This document shows positions 8,074-18,895 of a DNA stretch of 64,000 nt, piece after piece. Location: assembly GCF_021602585.1 (NCBI RefSeq), contig NZ_BQIP01000008.1:62001-126000 (forward strand), read 5' to 3'. Within the stretch, counting starts at the first letter, position 1. Each line of letters opens with the position of its first letter. The DNA comes from Pseudomonas faucium (GTDB taxonomy: Bacteria; Pseudomonadota; Gammaproteobacteria; Pseudomonadales; Pseudomonadaceae). The translations under genes were made by a program, and so were the position numbers. The notes under the pieces were generated by a model. That model made no database searches. It was not told the origin of the DNA and saw only the letters and a list, made by a program, of their open reading frames with translations.

Positions 8074-8109
8074 ACTGCCCCTTTTCGATCCCCAGTCAGG
8101 CGATTTCCC

Positions 8110-9693
<1,584 letters not shown>

Positions 9694-9700
9694 TTGCAGG

Positions 9701-9720
9701 GGAGGGCTTTGCCCTCCTTT
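9701..9720 (+). terminator. Putative terminator after prfC
   Basis: GGAGGGC-TTT-GCCCTCC (9701-9717), a perfect 7-bp stem with a short T run (9718-9720), 8 bp after the prfC stop. The stem also faces the convergent gene at 9807, so it may act both ways. Confidence 0.5.
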
Positions 9721-9785
9721 CGCGACACAAGGCCGCTCCTACAGGCATCGCATGACGCCTGTAGGAGCGGCCTTGTGTCGCGAAA
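9718..9785. repeat. REP-type inverted repeat, perfect 29-bp arms
   Basis: Arms 9718-9746 and 9757-9785 are perfect reverse complements around a 10-nt loop (core GGCCGCTCCTACAGGC). It sits between two convergent genes. Nearly the same sequence recurs at 14824-14897. Confidence 0.9.
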
Positions 9786-9806
9786 GGGCCGCGCAGCGGC
9801 CCCGTA

Positions 9807-10886
9807 TCAGTTCCCTGCCTTGATACTGGTCCAGATTCGCGTGCGAATGCGGTCGATCTTGGCCGGCATCGCCTCCAGCGCATACAGCTTGCCCATCACC
9901 TCGTCGCTCGGGTAGATCATGCTGTTGCCCTTCATCGCCGGGTCCACCAGGGCGTCAGCCTTGAGGTTGCCGTTGGCGTACTGCACGTGGTTGCTGATGT
10001 TGGCCATCACCTGCGGCTGCAGCAGGTAGTTCATGTAGGCGTAGCCCGCCTTTTCGTCCGGTGCATCGGCCGGCATGGCGACCATGTCGAACCACATCGG
10101 CGCGCCTTCCTTGGGTATCGAATAGCCCACCTTCACCCCGTTCTTCGCCTCGTCTGCGCGGTTCTTCGCCTGCAGCACGTCACCCGAGAAGCCCACCACC
10201 ACGCAGATATCGCCATTGGCCAGGTCGCCGGTGTACTTGGATGAGTGGAAGTAGCTGATGTACGGCCGCACCTTCATCAGCAAGTCCTTGGCCTTTTCGT
10301 AGTCCTTCGGGTCCTGGCTGTGGTGCGGCAGGCCCAGGTAGTGCAGGGCGATCGGCAGCAGCTCGGGGCCGTTGTCGAGCACCGCGACGCCGCAGCTTTT
10401 CAGCTTGCTCATGTACTCGGGCTTGAAGATCAGGTCCCAGGAATCGACCGGCGCGTTGTCGCCCAGCACCGCCTTGACCTTGTCGATGTTGTAGCCGATG
10501 CCAGTGCTGCCCCACAGGTACGGGAAGCCATACTGGTTGCCCGGGTCGTTGACCTCCAGCGCCTTGAGCAGCACCGGGTTGAGGTTCTGCCAGTTGGGCA
10601 GCTGCGACTTGTCGAGCTTCTTCAGGGCCTTGCCCTGGATCTGCCGGGCCATGAAGTGGTTGGACGGAAACACCACGTCGTAGCCGGAGTTGCCGGTCAT
10701 CAGCTTGCCGTCGAGGGTCTCGTTGCTGTCGTACACGTCGTAGGTCGGAACAATGCCGGTGGCTTGCTGGAAGTTCTTCAGGGTGTCGGGGGCGACATAG
10801 CTGGACCAGTTGTAGATCTTCACCGTGTCGGCGGCGCTGGCCACGCTGGTGGCCAGCATCAGGGGTGCGAGAAGGAGGGTGCGCAT
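9807..10886 (-). CDS. Periplasmic polyamine-type (PotF/SpuD-like) ABC binding protein
   Basis: 359 residues with a Sec signal (MRTLLLAPLMLATSVASA/ADTVKIYNWSSY). KIYNWSSYVAP, YDVYDSNETLDGKL and GYDVVFPSNHFM are characteristic of PotF/SpuD-group putrescine/spermidine binding proteins. No permease or ATPase is adjacent, so it either works with a transporter encoded elsewhere or supplies a sensor. The downstream-to-upstream neighbours (cupin, FAD amine oxidase, AraC regulator) suggest uptake coupled to amine oxidation. The ligand is not certain: related proteins also bind agmatine or other amines. Confidence 0.85.
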   Translation of the reverse strand: MRTLLLAPLMLATSVASAADTVKIYNWSSYVAPDTLKNFQQATGIVPTYDVYDSNETLDGKLMTGNSGYDVVFPSNHFMARQIQGKALKKLDKSQLPNWQNLNPVLLKALEVNDPGNQYGFPYLWGSTGIGYNIDKVKAVLGDNAPVDSWDLIFKPEYMSKLKSCGVAVLDNGPELLPIALHYLGLPHHSQDPKDYEKAKDLLMKVRPYISYFHSSKYTGDLANGDICVVVGFSGDVLQAKNRADEAKNGVKVGYSIPKEGAPMWFDMVAMPADAPDEKAGYAYMNYLLQPQVMANISNHVQYANGNLKADALVDPAMKGNSMIYPSDEVMGKLYALEAMPAKIDRIRTRIWTSIKAGN

Positions 10887-10938
10887 GTCGGGGTTACCTT
10901 GCTTTGTCTGTTGTTATCGAAGGCAGGCGATCAGCGGA

Positions 10939-11280
10939 TCAGAAAATCAGAACGTAGGTCTTGCGCACGGTCTCCTGGATGTCCCAGATGCCAGTGCTGT
11001 TGGCCGGTAGCATCAGTGCGTCTCCGGCTTCTATGTGCAAGGTCTGGCCACCGTCGGGGGTGAAGGTGCAGCGGCCCTTGATGAAATGGCAGAACTCCTG
11101 TTGCACGATCTGCCGCCGCCAGCGGCCGGGCGTGCACTCCCAGATGCCGGTTTCGACGCCGTCGCTGCGCTCCACGCAGGTGACCGAGGCCACTGATACG
11201 GGCTCGCCGAGGGGGACGGCTACCGGGTTGGCGCTGTCCAGCACGGCGCTGTCGGTGTGTTTGAACTGGGTGATGCTCAT
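10939..11280 (-). CDS. Small cupin protein (DUF861/cupin_3 type)
   Basis: 113 residues, one cupin barrel. GIWECTPGRWRR, FCHFIKGRCTFTPDGG and GDALMLPANSTGIWDI match the cupin_3 pattern, with the metal-binding His/Glu motif degenerate. ATG 11280 is chosen because it is the first good Met; the longer open frame upstream is a shadow of the oxidase gene. It lies between the oxidase and the binding-protein gene, with a 32-bp gap from the oxidase. Such cupins often accompany polyamine or amino-acid oxidases, but no activity can be assigned. Confidence 0.75.
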   Translation of the reverse strand: MSITQFKHTDSAVLDSANPVAVPLGEPVSVASVTCVERSDGVETGIWECTPGRWRRQIVQQEFCHFIKGRCTFTPDGGQTLHIEAGDALMLPANSTGIWDIQETVRKTYVLIF

Positions 11281-11312
11281 TGCAGGTGGGTCCTGTGCAG
11301 ATGAAAGGGAAG

Positions 11313-12719
11313 TCAGTGCATGAAGCCTTCCATGAAGTCCGCGAGCGAGCTGGCCAGGCGCCGCCTCCAGGGCGCACTGGCGGGGTTGGCGAGGGTCCGG
11401 TCCTCGTGGACGAAACTCTGGATGATGGCGTTGTAGCCCAGCCAGCGGCAGGGCTCGGGCGGCCAGCCGGCCAGGCTCGACAAGGGGCGGTTGTCGAGCA
11501 CCCAGGGCTGGGCGGTCAGTTCGTTGCGCTGGTTGAGGATCAGCGCGGCCAGGGTGCGGCCCCCCAGGTTGGTGGCGCCGACGCCTTCGCCGCCGTAACC
11601 GCCAGACAGCGCGATACCGCGCTGGCGGTCGCACAGCATGTGCGGGCGGAAACGCCGCGCCATGCCCAGGTTGCCGCCCCAGGTATGGGTGATGCGCACG
11701 TGCTTGAGCTGCGGGAACAGTTCGCTGAACAGGTAGCGGCGCAGCTCCACTTCGGCCTCGGTGAGGTTGAAGTCCTCGCGCAGGCGGCCGCCGAAGCGAT
11801 AGCCGCCGCGCGCGCCGAACACCAGGCGGTTGTCGGCGCTGCGCTGGCCATAGGTGACCTGGCGGCTGTTCTCGCTGAAGGCCTGGCCCTGGGCCAGGCC
11901 GATCTCCTGCCAGGTCGACTCGGGCAAGGGTTCGGTGGCCACCAGCAGGCTCTGCACCGGCAGCTGGTGCTTGCCCAGCGGCGGCAGGCTGGCGGCATAG
12001 CCTTCGACGGCAGGCACCATCCATTGGCAGCGGATGCGTGCCAGCGGCGTGCGCACTTCGCCGGGCTGCCAGTCGATGGCCGGGGTGTTTTCGTAGATCG
12101 GCACGCCCAGCGCTTCTACTGCCCGGGCCAGGCCGCGCACCAGCTTGGCTGGCTGGATGGTCGCGGTGTGCGGACTGTAGATGGCGCCGTAGGCATTGCT
12201 CACGCGCAGTTGCGCGGCCAGCTGTTCGGGGCCGAGCCAGCGGTAGTCTTCTTCGCGCATGCCCTGGCGGTACAGGTCGTCGAGGTAGGCGCGCAGGGTG
12301 CGCTCCTGTTCCGGGTAGCGGGCGGCGCAGTACAGCACGCCACCTTTGCGAAAATCGCAATCGATGCCCTCGCGCTGCAGCACGCCGTGGACTTCGTCGG
12401 GGATGCCCTGCAGCAGGTCGATGCTGGCGCGCCGTTGCTGCGGCGACAAGCTGGCCAGCAGGCGGTCTTCGCCGAGCAGGTTGCCCATCAGCCAGCCGCC
12501 GTTGCGCCCGGAGGCGCCGAAGCCGGCGATGTTGGCTTCGAGCACGGCGATGTTCAGGTGCGGCGCCTGGCGCTTGAGGTAGTAGGCGGTCCACAGGCCG
12601 GTGTAGCCGGCGCCGATGATGCACACGTCCAGGTCCAGGTCTTCGCGCAGGGCCGGGCGGGCGCACAGGGGCTCGTCGAGCTGGTCCATCCACAGGCTTA
12701 GCGTGCGCAGGGGTTGCAT
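11313..12719 (-). CDS. FAD-dependent amine oxidoreductase (DAO/PuuB-like)
   Basis: 468 residues. The FAD-binding Rossmann motif GAGYTG is at 36-41, followed by a VLEANIAGFGASGRNGGWLMG block typical of the DAO family, in which ASGRNGG contacts flavin. The C-terminal GYGGEGVGATNLGGRTLA is also conserved in PuuB/OrdL-type enzymes that oxidise gamma-glutamylputrescine or related amines. ATG 12719 has GGAG 9 nt upstream; GTG 12734 is possible. Substrate is inferred only from the polyamine-type binding protein nearby. Confidence 0.85.
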   Translation of the reverse strand: MQPLRTLSLWMDQLDEPLCARPALREDLDLDVCIIGAGYTGLWTAYYLKRQAPHLNIAVLEANIAGFGASGRNGGWLMGNLLGEDRLLASLSPQQRRASIDLLQGIPDEVHGVLQREGIDCDFRKGGVLYCAARYPEQERTLRAYLDDLYRQGMREEDYRWLGPEQLAAQLRVSNAYGAIYSPHTATIQPAKLVRGLARAVEALGVPIYENTPAIDWQPGEVRTPLARIRCQWMVPAVEGYAASLPPLGKHQLPVQSLLVATEPLPESTWQEIGLAQGQAFSENSRQVTYGQRSADNRLVFGARGGYRFGGRLREDFNLTEAEVELRRYLFSELFPQLKHVRITHTWGGNLGMARRFRPHMLCDRQRGIALSGGYGGEGVGATNLGGRTLAALILNQRNELTAQPWVLDNRPLSSLAGWPPEPCRWLGYNAIIQSFVHEDRTLANPASAPWRRRLASSLADFMEGFMH

Positions 12720-12783
12720 CGGGTTCGGCTCCACATCCGTCTTGGTCTGTGGGCGATGCTAGTGGGCTGGGCGCTTGGCTGTC

Positions 12784-13593
12784 CTACGTGCGTGCACGCA
12801 GGGAATTTTGCTTGAGGTAGGCCTTGGGCGTGAGCCCGGTGTGCGCGCGAAAGCACTTGTAGAAGGCCGACAGCGAGTTGAAACCGGCGCTGAAGGCCAG
12901 GTCGTCGATCGAGGCCGCGTGGCTGCTCTGGCCAAGGCTGGCCATCAGATGTTGCAGGCGCGCCTGGTTGACGTAGCGGTAGAAGCTCTGGCCGAGCACC
13001 TGGTTGAGCAGGTAGGAGATCTGGTTGCGGCTGTAGCCGCTGGCCTCGGCCACCTGTTGCAGGTCCAGCTCCGGGTCCAGGTAGGGGCGCTGGCGTTGGA
13101 AGTAGTGCTCCAGGTCCTGGGCCATGGTCGACAGTTGCCGCGGCGACAGGCCCAGGCGGCTGGTGGCCGGGCGCGGTCCGCTTCGCGCCAGGCCCTGGCT
13201 GTTCTGCCGAACCAGCGTGGCGTATTCGTTGACCCGCCAGATCAGCCCGTCCCTGACCGTAATCGCTTCGCTGGACTGGAACGCCACCAGGCCTTCGCCG
13301 CCCTGCACGGTGACCTGGTACTGGATGAACGCGGTGCAGCCATCGACGCGGATGCGGTCGCTGTGGACGATGTCTTCGCCGGCTTCGTGGGGCAGGCAGG
13401 CGCGCACGTAGTCGCGAAGCTCGCGGTAGCCGAGCACGCGGTTCTGGAAGAAGTCGTGGTACTGGATGTCGGGGTGATAGAGCGCGATCACGCCGTCGAG
13501 GTCGCGATGCTTCCAGCACAGGTGGTAGCGCAGGACCGTTTCGGCAGTGATCGGCGTTTGTTCGGGGCCGTCGGGGAGGGTGTTCGAGCTCAT
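12784..13593 (-). CDS. AraC-family regulator with N-terminal SnoaL-like domain
   Basis: 269 residues from ATG 13593. Residues about 15-140 look like a SnoaL/NTF2 fold (LCWKHRDLDGVIALYHPDIQYHDFF), an uncommon sensor domain for this family. The C-terminus has the two AraC helix-turn-helix units (LQQVAEASGYSRNQISYLLNQ and IDDLAFSAGFNSLSAFYKCF). It is transcribed in the same direction as the oxidase-cupin-binding protein genes with a 64-bp gap, and probably controls them. The effector is unknown. Confidence 0.85.
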   Translation of the reverse strand: MSSNTLPDGPEQTPITAETVLRYHLCWKHRDLDGVIALYHPDIQYHDFFQNRVLGYRELRDYVRACLPHEAGEDIVHSDRIRVDGCTAFIQYQVTVQGGEGLVAFQSSEAITVRDGLIWRVNEYATLVRQNSQGLARSGPRPATSRLGLSPRQLSTMAQDLEHYFQRQRPYLDPELDLQQVAEASGYSRNQISYLLNQVLGQSFYRYVNQARLQHLMASLGQSSHAASIDDLAFSAGFNSLSAFYKCFRAHTGLTPKAYLKQNSLRART

Positions 13594-13757
13594 GTGCAGA
13601 TAGTGCCGAGGGGCGCGAACGGAGGCAAGCCAGTGCCGGGCTGCTGGCATTGCATAAACCCTGAGGCATTTGCGGCAAACCGGGTGTTTTGCACGACAAG
13701 AAAAAAGGAAGCCAGGCTAACCCATTGAATTTCATGAAAGTCATCTTTTGACACATT

Positions 13758-13773
13758 TGGCACAGCCCCTGCA
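13758..13773 (+). promoter_or_regulatory. Candidate sigma-54 (RpoN) promoter
   Basis: TGGCACAGCCCCTGCA has the invariant GG (-24) and GC (-12) separated by 10 nt, and matches the -24 consensus TGGCAC exactly. Predicted start of transcription is near 13784, giving a leader of about 40 nt before ATG 13824. A/T-rich sequence (13690-13745) upstream would suit an IHF site. No enhancer-binding protein gene is adjacent. Confidence 0.6.
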
Positions 13774-13823
13774 CCTACCTCTACGCGACTGGTCCTGTTG
13801 CTCACAACAAAGGCGAAAATCCC

Positions 13824-14711
13824 ATGATCCCCTCTGCCGATTACCCCTATGCCGATGCTCAGTCACGCTCAGGCGTGTCCTGGGCGGCCATCTTTGCCGG
13901 TGCCGCTGCGGCGGCTTCCCTTTCCCTGATCCTGGTGGTGCTGGGTGCGGGTCTTGGCTTTGCCGCGACCTCGCCCTGGGCCAATGAAGGTGCTAGCGCC
14001 AAGGCGCTGGGCATCTCGACGATCATCTGGCTGCTGTTGACCCAGATCATCGCGTCCGGCCTGGGTGGCTACATTGCCGGGCGGTTGCGGGTGAAGTGGG
14101 CCAACCTGCATGGCGATGAAGTGTACTTTCGCGACACTGCCCACGGCTTCCTTGCCTGGGCAGTGGCCACGCTGGTGGCGGCCATGTTGATCGTCAGCAC
14201 CGCCGGCGGTATCGCCAGCGCCGGTATGCAGGCCGGGGCCAGCGCTGTTGGCGCCGCCGCCAGCATGGCGCCCAAGCCTGACCCCAATGGCTATTTCGTC
14301 GACAGCCTGTTCCGTGGCGACGGCCCGGCGCCGGTCAGCGAGGATGCCGCCAACGGTATCGCCGCGCGGATCATCGCCAAATCCATCACCCAGGGCACGC
14401 TCGCCGAGGGCGACCGCACTTACCTGGCGCAACTGGTGGCGCAACGCACGCGTCTGACTCAGCCCGAGGCCGAGGCCCGCGTGGACCAGGTGTTCGCGCA
14501 AGTGCAGCAAGCCAAGGTGCAGGCACAGCAGGCAGCCGATACCGCAGCCAAGGTGGCGGCGTGGACTGCGCTGTGGACCTTTGTTGCGCTGCTTTGCGGG
14601 GCCTTCTTCGCCAGCCTGGCGGCGCTGTTCGGCGGCCGTCGTCGTGACCGTGTGCTGTGGGTTGAAGCTGAAGGGATGGATTACACCGCGCGTCGTACCG
14701 TTCAACGTTGA
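13824..14711 (+). CDS. Uncharacterised inner-membrane protein, four predicted membrane segments
   Basis: 295 residues, no named family recognised. Hydrophobic segments lie at about 20-48, 62-86, 108-136 and 232-262. Between the third and fourth is an Ala/Gln-rich, probably coiled, soluble stretch (VDQVFAQVQQAKVQAQQAAD) with an acidic Pro/Asp region before it. Small Gly/Ala-rich helices resemble stress-associated membrane proteins found in many proteobacteria. It sits behind a candidate sigma-54 promoter and ends 15 bp before a 24-codon gene. Function unknown. Confidence 0.75.
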   Translation: MIPSADYPYADAQSRSGVSWAAIFAGAAAAASLSLILVVLGAGLGFAATSPWANEGASAKALGISTIIWLLLTQIIASGLGGYIAGRLRVKWANLHGDEVYFRDTAHGFLAWAVATLVAAMLIVSTAGGIASAGMQAGASAVGAAASMAPKPDPNGYFVDSLFRGDGPAPVSEDAANGIAARIIAKSITQGTLAEGDRTYLAQLVAQRTRLTQPEAEARVDQVFAQVQQAKVQAQQAADTAAKVAAWTALWTFVALLCGAFFASLAALFGGRRRDRVLWVEAEGMDYTARRTVQR

Positions 14712-14726
14712 GGAAGGAGAAACGTC

Positions 14727-14801
14727 ATGCGCTCATTACTGCTGTGGATGCTTGGGGTACCGATTCCGGTGATCATCCTGATCGCGATATTCATGCATTG
14801 A
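14727..14801 (+). CDS. 24-residue hydrophobic membrane microprotein
   Basis: ATG 14727 to TGA 14801 encodes a 24-residue peptide (MRSLLLWMLGVPIPVIILIA, then IFMH), a single membrane helix with an N-terminal Arg. A strong Shine-Dalgarno, AAGGAG (14714-14719), lies 7 nt before the ATG, better than expected by chance. It is 15 bp after the preceding membrane-protein gene, so it is probably co-transcribed. The Pro pair (GVPIP) in the middle of the helix is notable. It could be a small subunit or regulator of the neighbour; function unknown. Confidence 0.7.
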   Translation: MRSLLLWMLGVPIPVIILIAIFMH

Positions 14802-14823
14802 GATTGTCGGGGCCGCTTTGCGG

Positions 14824-14897
14824 CCCTTTCGCGACACAAGGCCGCTCCTACAGGAATAGGCGATCCCCTGTAGGAGCGGCCTTGTGTCGCGAAAGGG
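14824..14897. repeat. REP-type inverted repeat, perfect 31-bp arms
   Basis: Arms 14824-14854 and 14867-14897 are exact reverse complements around a 12-nt loop. The core is the same GGCCGCTCCTACAGG as at 9718-9785. It lies between convergent genes (the microprotein and dppF) and can form a strong cruciform or terminator-like hairpin. Confidence 0.9.
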
Positions 14898-14924
14898 CTG
14901 CAAAGCACCCCCCGCTATCTACCT

Positions 14925-15893
14925 CTACAAAAACTGCTCGGCATAATGACAGGCCACCTGCCGACTCCCCACCTGCCGAAACGCCGGCACTTCCTTGCCA
15001 CAGCGCTCCGTCGCATACGGGCAGCGCTTGTGAAACGCACAGCCATCCGGCGGGTTCAGCGGGTTGGGCAATTCCCCGGCAATGCGAATCTTCGGCTTCA
15101 GCGGGTCCGGGTGAATCGCCGGCGTCGCCGACAGCAACGCCTGCGTATACGGGTGCAGCGGCTTCTCGTAGATATCCGCTTTGGGCCCCATCTCCGCCGG
15201 CCGCCCCAGGTACATCACCAGCACCTGGTCCGCCACATGGCGCACCACCGCCAGGTTGTGCGAGATGAACACATAGGCGGTGTTGAATTCCTTTTGCAGG
15301 TCCATGAACAGGTTCAGCACCTGGGCCTGGATCGACACGTCCAACGCTGATGTCGGCTCGTCGGCCACCAGCACCTTCGGTTGCAGCATCATCGCCCGGG
15401 CCAGGGCGATGCGCTGGCGCTGGCCGCCGGAGAACATGTGCGGATAACGCTGGTAGTGCTCGGGGCGCAGGCCGACCTGCTCCATCATCTTCTGCACTTT
15501 TTCGCGCCGTTCGGCCTTGCTCAGCGAGGTATTGATCAGCAGCGGCTCGGCCAGCTGGTCGCCGATCTTCTGCCTTGGGTTGAGCGAAGCGTATGGGCTC
15601 TGGAACACCATCTGCACATCGCGGCGCAGTTGCTTGCGCGCCTGCTTGCTGGCGCCGGTGACCTCGGTGCCGGCAATTTGCAGCGAGCCCGATGAAGGCT
15701 CTTCGATCAGCGTCAGGGCACGCGCCAGGGTCGACTTGCCGCAGCCGGACTCACCGACCACGGCCAGGGTCTTGCCTGCCTCCAGCTCGAACGACACGCC
15801 ATTGAGCGCACGCACCAGCGCATGGCCCTTGAACAGGCCGCGGGATACCTCGTAATGCCGGGTCAGCTCCCGCGCAGTGAGAACGACGGCCAT
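14925..15893 (-). CDS. dppF: Dipeptide ABC transporter ATPase DppF
   Basis: 322 residues from ATG 15893, which overlaps the dppD stop by 1 nt (TGATG). Walker A GESGCGKST, signature FSGGQRQR and Walker B VLVADEPTSALD are present, as is the C-terminal oligopeptide/dipeptide motif (FHKRCPYATERC) whose Cys residues resemble those that hold a 4Fe-4S cluster in DppD/DppF-type ATPases. It powers peptide import with DppBCD and is the last gene of the operon. Confidence 0.9.
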   Translation of the reverse strand: MAVVLTARELTRHYEVSRGLFKGHALVRALNGVSFELEAGKTLAVVGESGCGKSTLARALTLIEEPSSGSLQIAGTEVTGASKQARKQLRRDVQMVFQSPYASLNPRQKIGDQLAEPLLINTSLSKAERREKVQKMMEQVGLRPEHYQRYPHMFSGGQRQRIALARAMMLQPKVLVADEPTSALDVSIQAQVLNLFMDLQKEFNTAYVFISHNLAVVRHVADQVLVMYLGRPAEMGPKADIYEKPLHPYTQALLSATPAIHPDPLKPKIRIAGELPNPLNPPDGCAFHKRCPYATERCGKEVPAFRQVGSRQVACHYAEQFL

Positions 15894-16861
15894 CACGCCA
15901 CCTCCTGGTTCAGCGGATAGAAGCAACGCACCAGGCTGTGGGCCTGGGGTTCGAGGGCCGGGCGCTGGCGCCGGCAGTTGTCCTGCACATACGGGCAGCG
16001 CGGCGACAGCAGGCAGCCCGCGGGGCGGTCGTAGCGGCCGGGCACGATGCCGGGCAGGGTGGCCAGGCGTTCGGCGCCCAGGCTGTGCTCGGGGATCGCC
16101 GCCAGCAGCGCTTCGCTGTAGGGGTGGGCGGGTACCTCGAACAGCGCCGGCACCTGCCCCACCTCCACTGCCTGGCCGGCATACATCACGCACACGCGCC
16201 TGGCGGTTTCGGCGACCACGGCCAGGTCATGGGTGATCAGGATGAGCGCCATGTTGCGCTCCTTCTGCAGGTTCACCAGCAGCTCCATGATCTGCGCCTG
16301 TATGGTCACGTCGAGCGCGGTGGTCGGCTCGTCGGCGATCAGCAGCTTGGGCTCGCCGGCAATCGCCATGGCGATCGCCACGCGCTGGCTCATGCCGCCC
16401 GAGAGCTGGTGCGGGTAGGCGTCCAGGCGGCTTTCGGCGGCCGGGATCTCGACCTTTTTCAGCAGCTCCAGGGCGCGCTGGCGTGCGGCCTTGCCCTTCA
16501 GGCCCAGGTGCTGGCGCAGCACTTCCTCGATCTGGAAGCCTACGGTGTAGCTCGGGTTGAGCGCGGTCATCGGGTCCTGGAAGACCATGGCGATGTCCTT
16601 GCCCACCACCTTGCGCCGCTGGCGGCCGCTGAGCTTGAGCATGTCGGTGCCGTCGAAGCTCAAGGTATCGGCGGTGATGCGCCCGGGGGCGTCGATCAGG
16701 CCCATCAGGGCCATCATGGTCACCGACTTGCCCGAGCCGGACTCGCCGACGATGGCCAGGATCTCGCCGGCATCCACCGCCAGGTCCAGGCCATCCACCA
16801 CCGGCACCGCATTGGCGTCGCCGAAGCGCACGTTCAGGTTGTTGATCTGCAACAGTGACAT
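15893..16861 (-). CDS. dppD: Dipeptide ABC transporter ATPase DppD
   Basis: 322 residues from ATG 16861; the in-frame start at 16906 lies inside dppC. Walker A GESGSGKS, signature LSGGMSQR and Walker [13 protein letters not shown], plus the C-terminal Cys motif ([16 protein letters not shown]). It forms the ATPase heterodimer with DppF. The gap to dppC is 10 bp, and the stop overlaps dppF. Confidence 0.9.
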   Translation of the reverse strand: MSLLQINNLNVRFGDANAVPVVDGLDLAVDAGEILAIVGESGSGKSVTMMALMGLIDAPGRITADTLSFDGTDMLKLSGRQRRKVVGKDIAMVFQDPMTALNPSYTVGFQIEEVLRQHLGLKGKAARQRALELLKKVEIPAAESRLDAYPHQLSGGMSQRVAIAMAIAGEPKLLIADEPTTALDVTIQAQIMELLVNLQKERNMALILITHDLAVVAETARRVCVMYAGQAVEVGQVPALFEVPAHPYSEALLAAIPEHSLGAERLATLPGIVPGRYDRPAGCLLSPRCPYVQDNCRRQRPALEPQAHSLVRCFYPLNQEVA

Positions 16862-16871
16862 GGCGCTCTCC

Positions 16872-17798
16872 TCAGGCGGCGTTCTTGAGTTTCGGGTCCA
16901 GCGCATCGCGCAGGCCGTCGCCCATCAGGTTGATGGCCAGCACACTCAGCAGGATCGTCAGCCCAGGCAGGCTCACCACCCACCAGGCGCGTTCGATGTA
17001 GTCCCGCGCCGAGGCCAGCATGGTGCCCCACTCGGGGGTTGGCGGTTGCACGCCAAGGCCCAGGAAGCCCAGTGCGGCGGCATCGAGGATGGCCGAGGAG
17101 AAGCTCAGGGTGGCCTGCACGATCAGCGGCGCCATGCAGTTGGGCAGCACGGTGACGAACATCAGCCGCGGCAGGCCGGCACCGGCCAGGCGGGCGGCGG
17201 TGACGTAGTCGCGGTTGAGCTCGCCCATCACCGCGGCGCGGGTCAGGCGCACGTAGGAGGGCAGCGAGACGATGGCGATGGCGATCACCGTGTTGATCAG
17301 GCCTGGGCCGAGGATGGCGACGATCGCCACGGCCAGGAGCAACGACGGCAGGGCCAGCATCACGTCCATCAGGCGCATGATCGAAGGGCCGAGGATGTGC
17401 GGGAAGAAGCCGGCCAGCAGGCCCAGGAGGATGCCGGGAATCATCGACATCACCACCGAGGACAGGCCGATCAGCAGCGACAGCCGCGCGCCCTGGATCA
17501 GCCGCGAGAGCAGGTCGCGGCCCAGCTCGTCGGTGCCGAGGATGAACTGCCAGTTGCCGCCTTCGAGCCACACCGGCGGCGTAAGCAGGAAGTCGCGGTA
17601 CTGCTCGCTGGGGTCATGCGGGGCGACCCACGGCGCGAACAGCGCGCAGAACACCACCAGGCACATGAAGGCCAGGCCCAGCACCGCGCCCTTGTTGCGC
17701 GAGAAGGCGTGCCAGAATTCCTTGTACGGCGAGGGGTAGAGCAGGCTCTGGTCCACCGGGGTGGCCGGCGCCACGGATTTTGCAATCGGGCTAGTCAT
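16872..17798 (-). CDS. dppC: Dipeptide ABC transporter permease DppC
   Basis: 308 residues. A cytoplasmic N-terminal tail ([20 protein letters not shown]) precedes about six membrane helices. [21 protein letters not shown] and the EAA-like [20 protein letters not shown] are typical of DppC/OppC. It is spaced 10 bp from both dppB and dppD. Confidence 0.9.
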   Translation of the reverse strand: MTSPIAKSVAPATPVDQSLLYPSPYKEFWHAFSRNKGAVLGLAFMCLVVFCALFAPWVAPHDPSEQYRDFLLTPPVWLEGGNWQFILGTDELGRDLLSRLIQGARLSLLIGLSSVVMSMIPGILLGLLAGFFPHILGPSIMRLMDVMLALPSLLLAVAIVAILGPGLINTVIAIAIVSLPSYVRLTRAAVMGELNRDYVTAARLAGAGLPRLMFVTVLPNCMAPLIVQATLSFSSAILDAAALGFLGLGVQPPTPEWGTMLASARDYIERAWWVVSLPGLTILLSVLAINLMGDGLRDALDPKLKNAA

Positions 17799-17808
17799 GA
17801 CGGGGGCC

Positions 17809-18819
<1,011 letters not shown>

Positions 18820-18895
18820 TGTCGGGGTTACCTCATCGGCCGTTGTACGGCGGTGCCGCCGGTGCCCGTGTGGGTTGCCGGCGATCGTTGTTGTT

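Noticed and set aside
10939-12693. 584-codon frame apparently fusing oxidase-region sequence to the cupin
   Set aside because: The N-terminal part is an out-of-frame Arg/Pro-rich shadow of the oxidase gene. The cupin has its own ATG at 11280.
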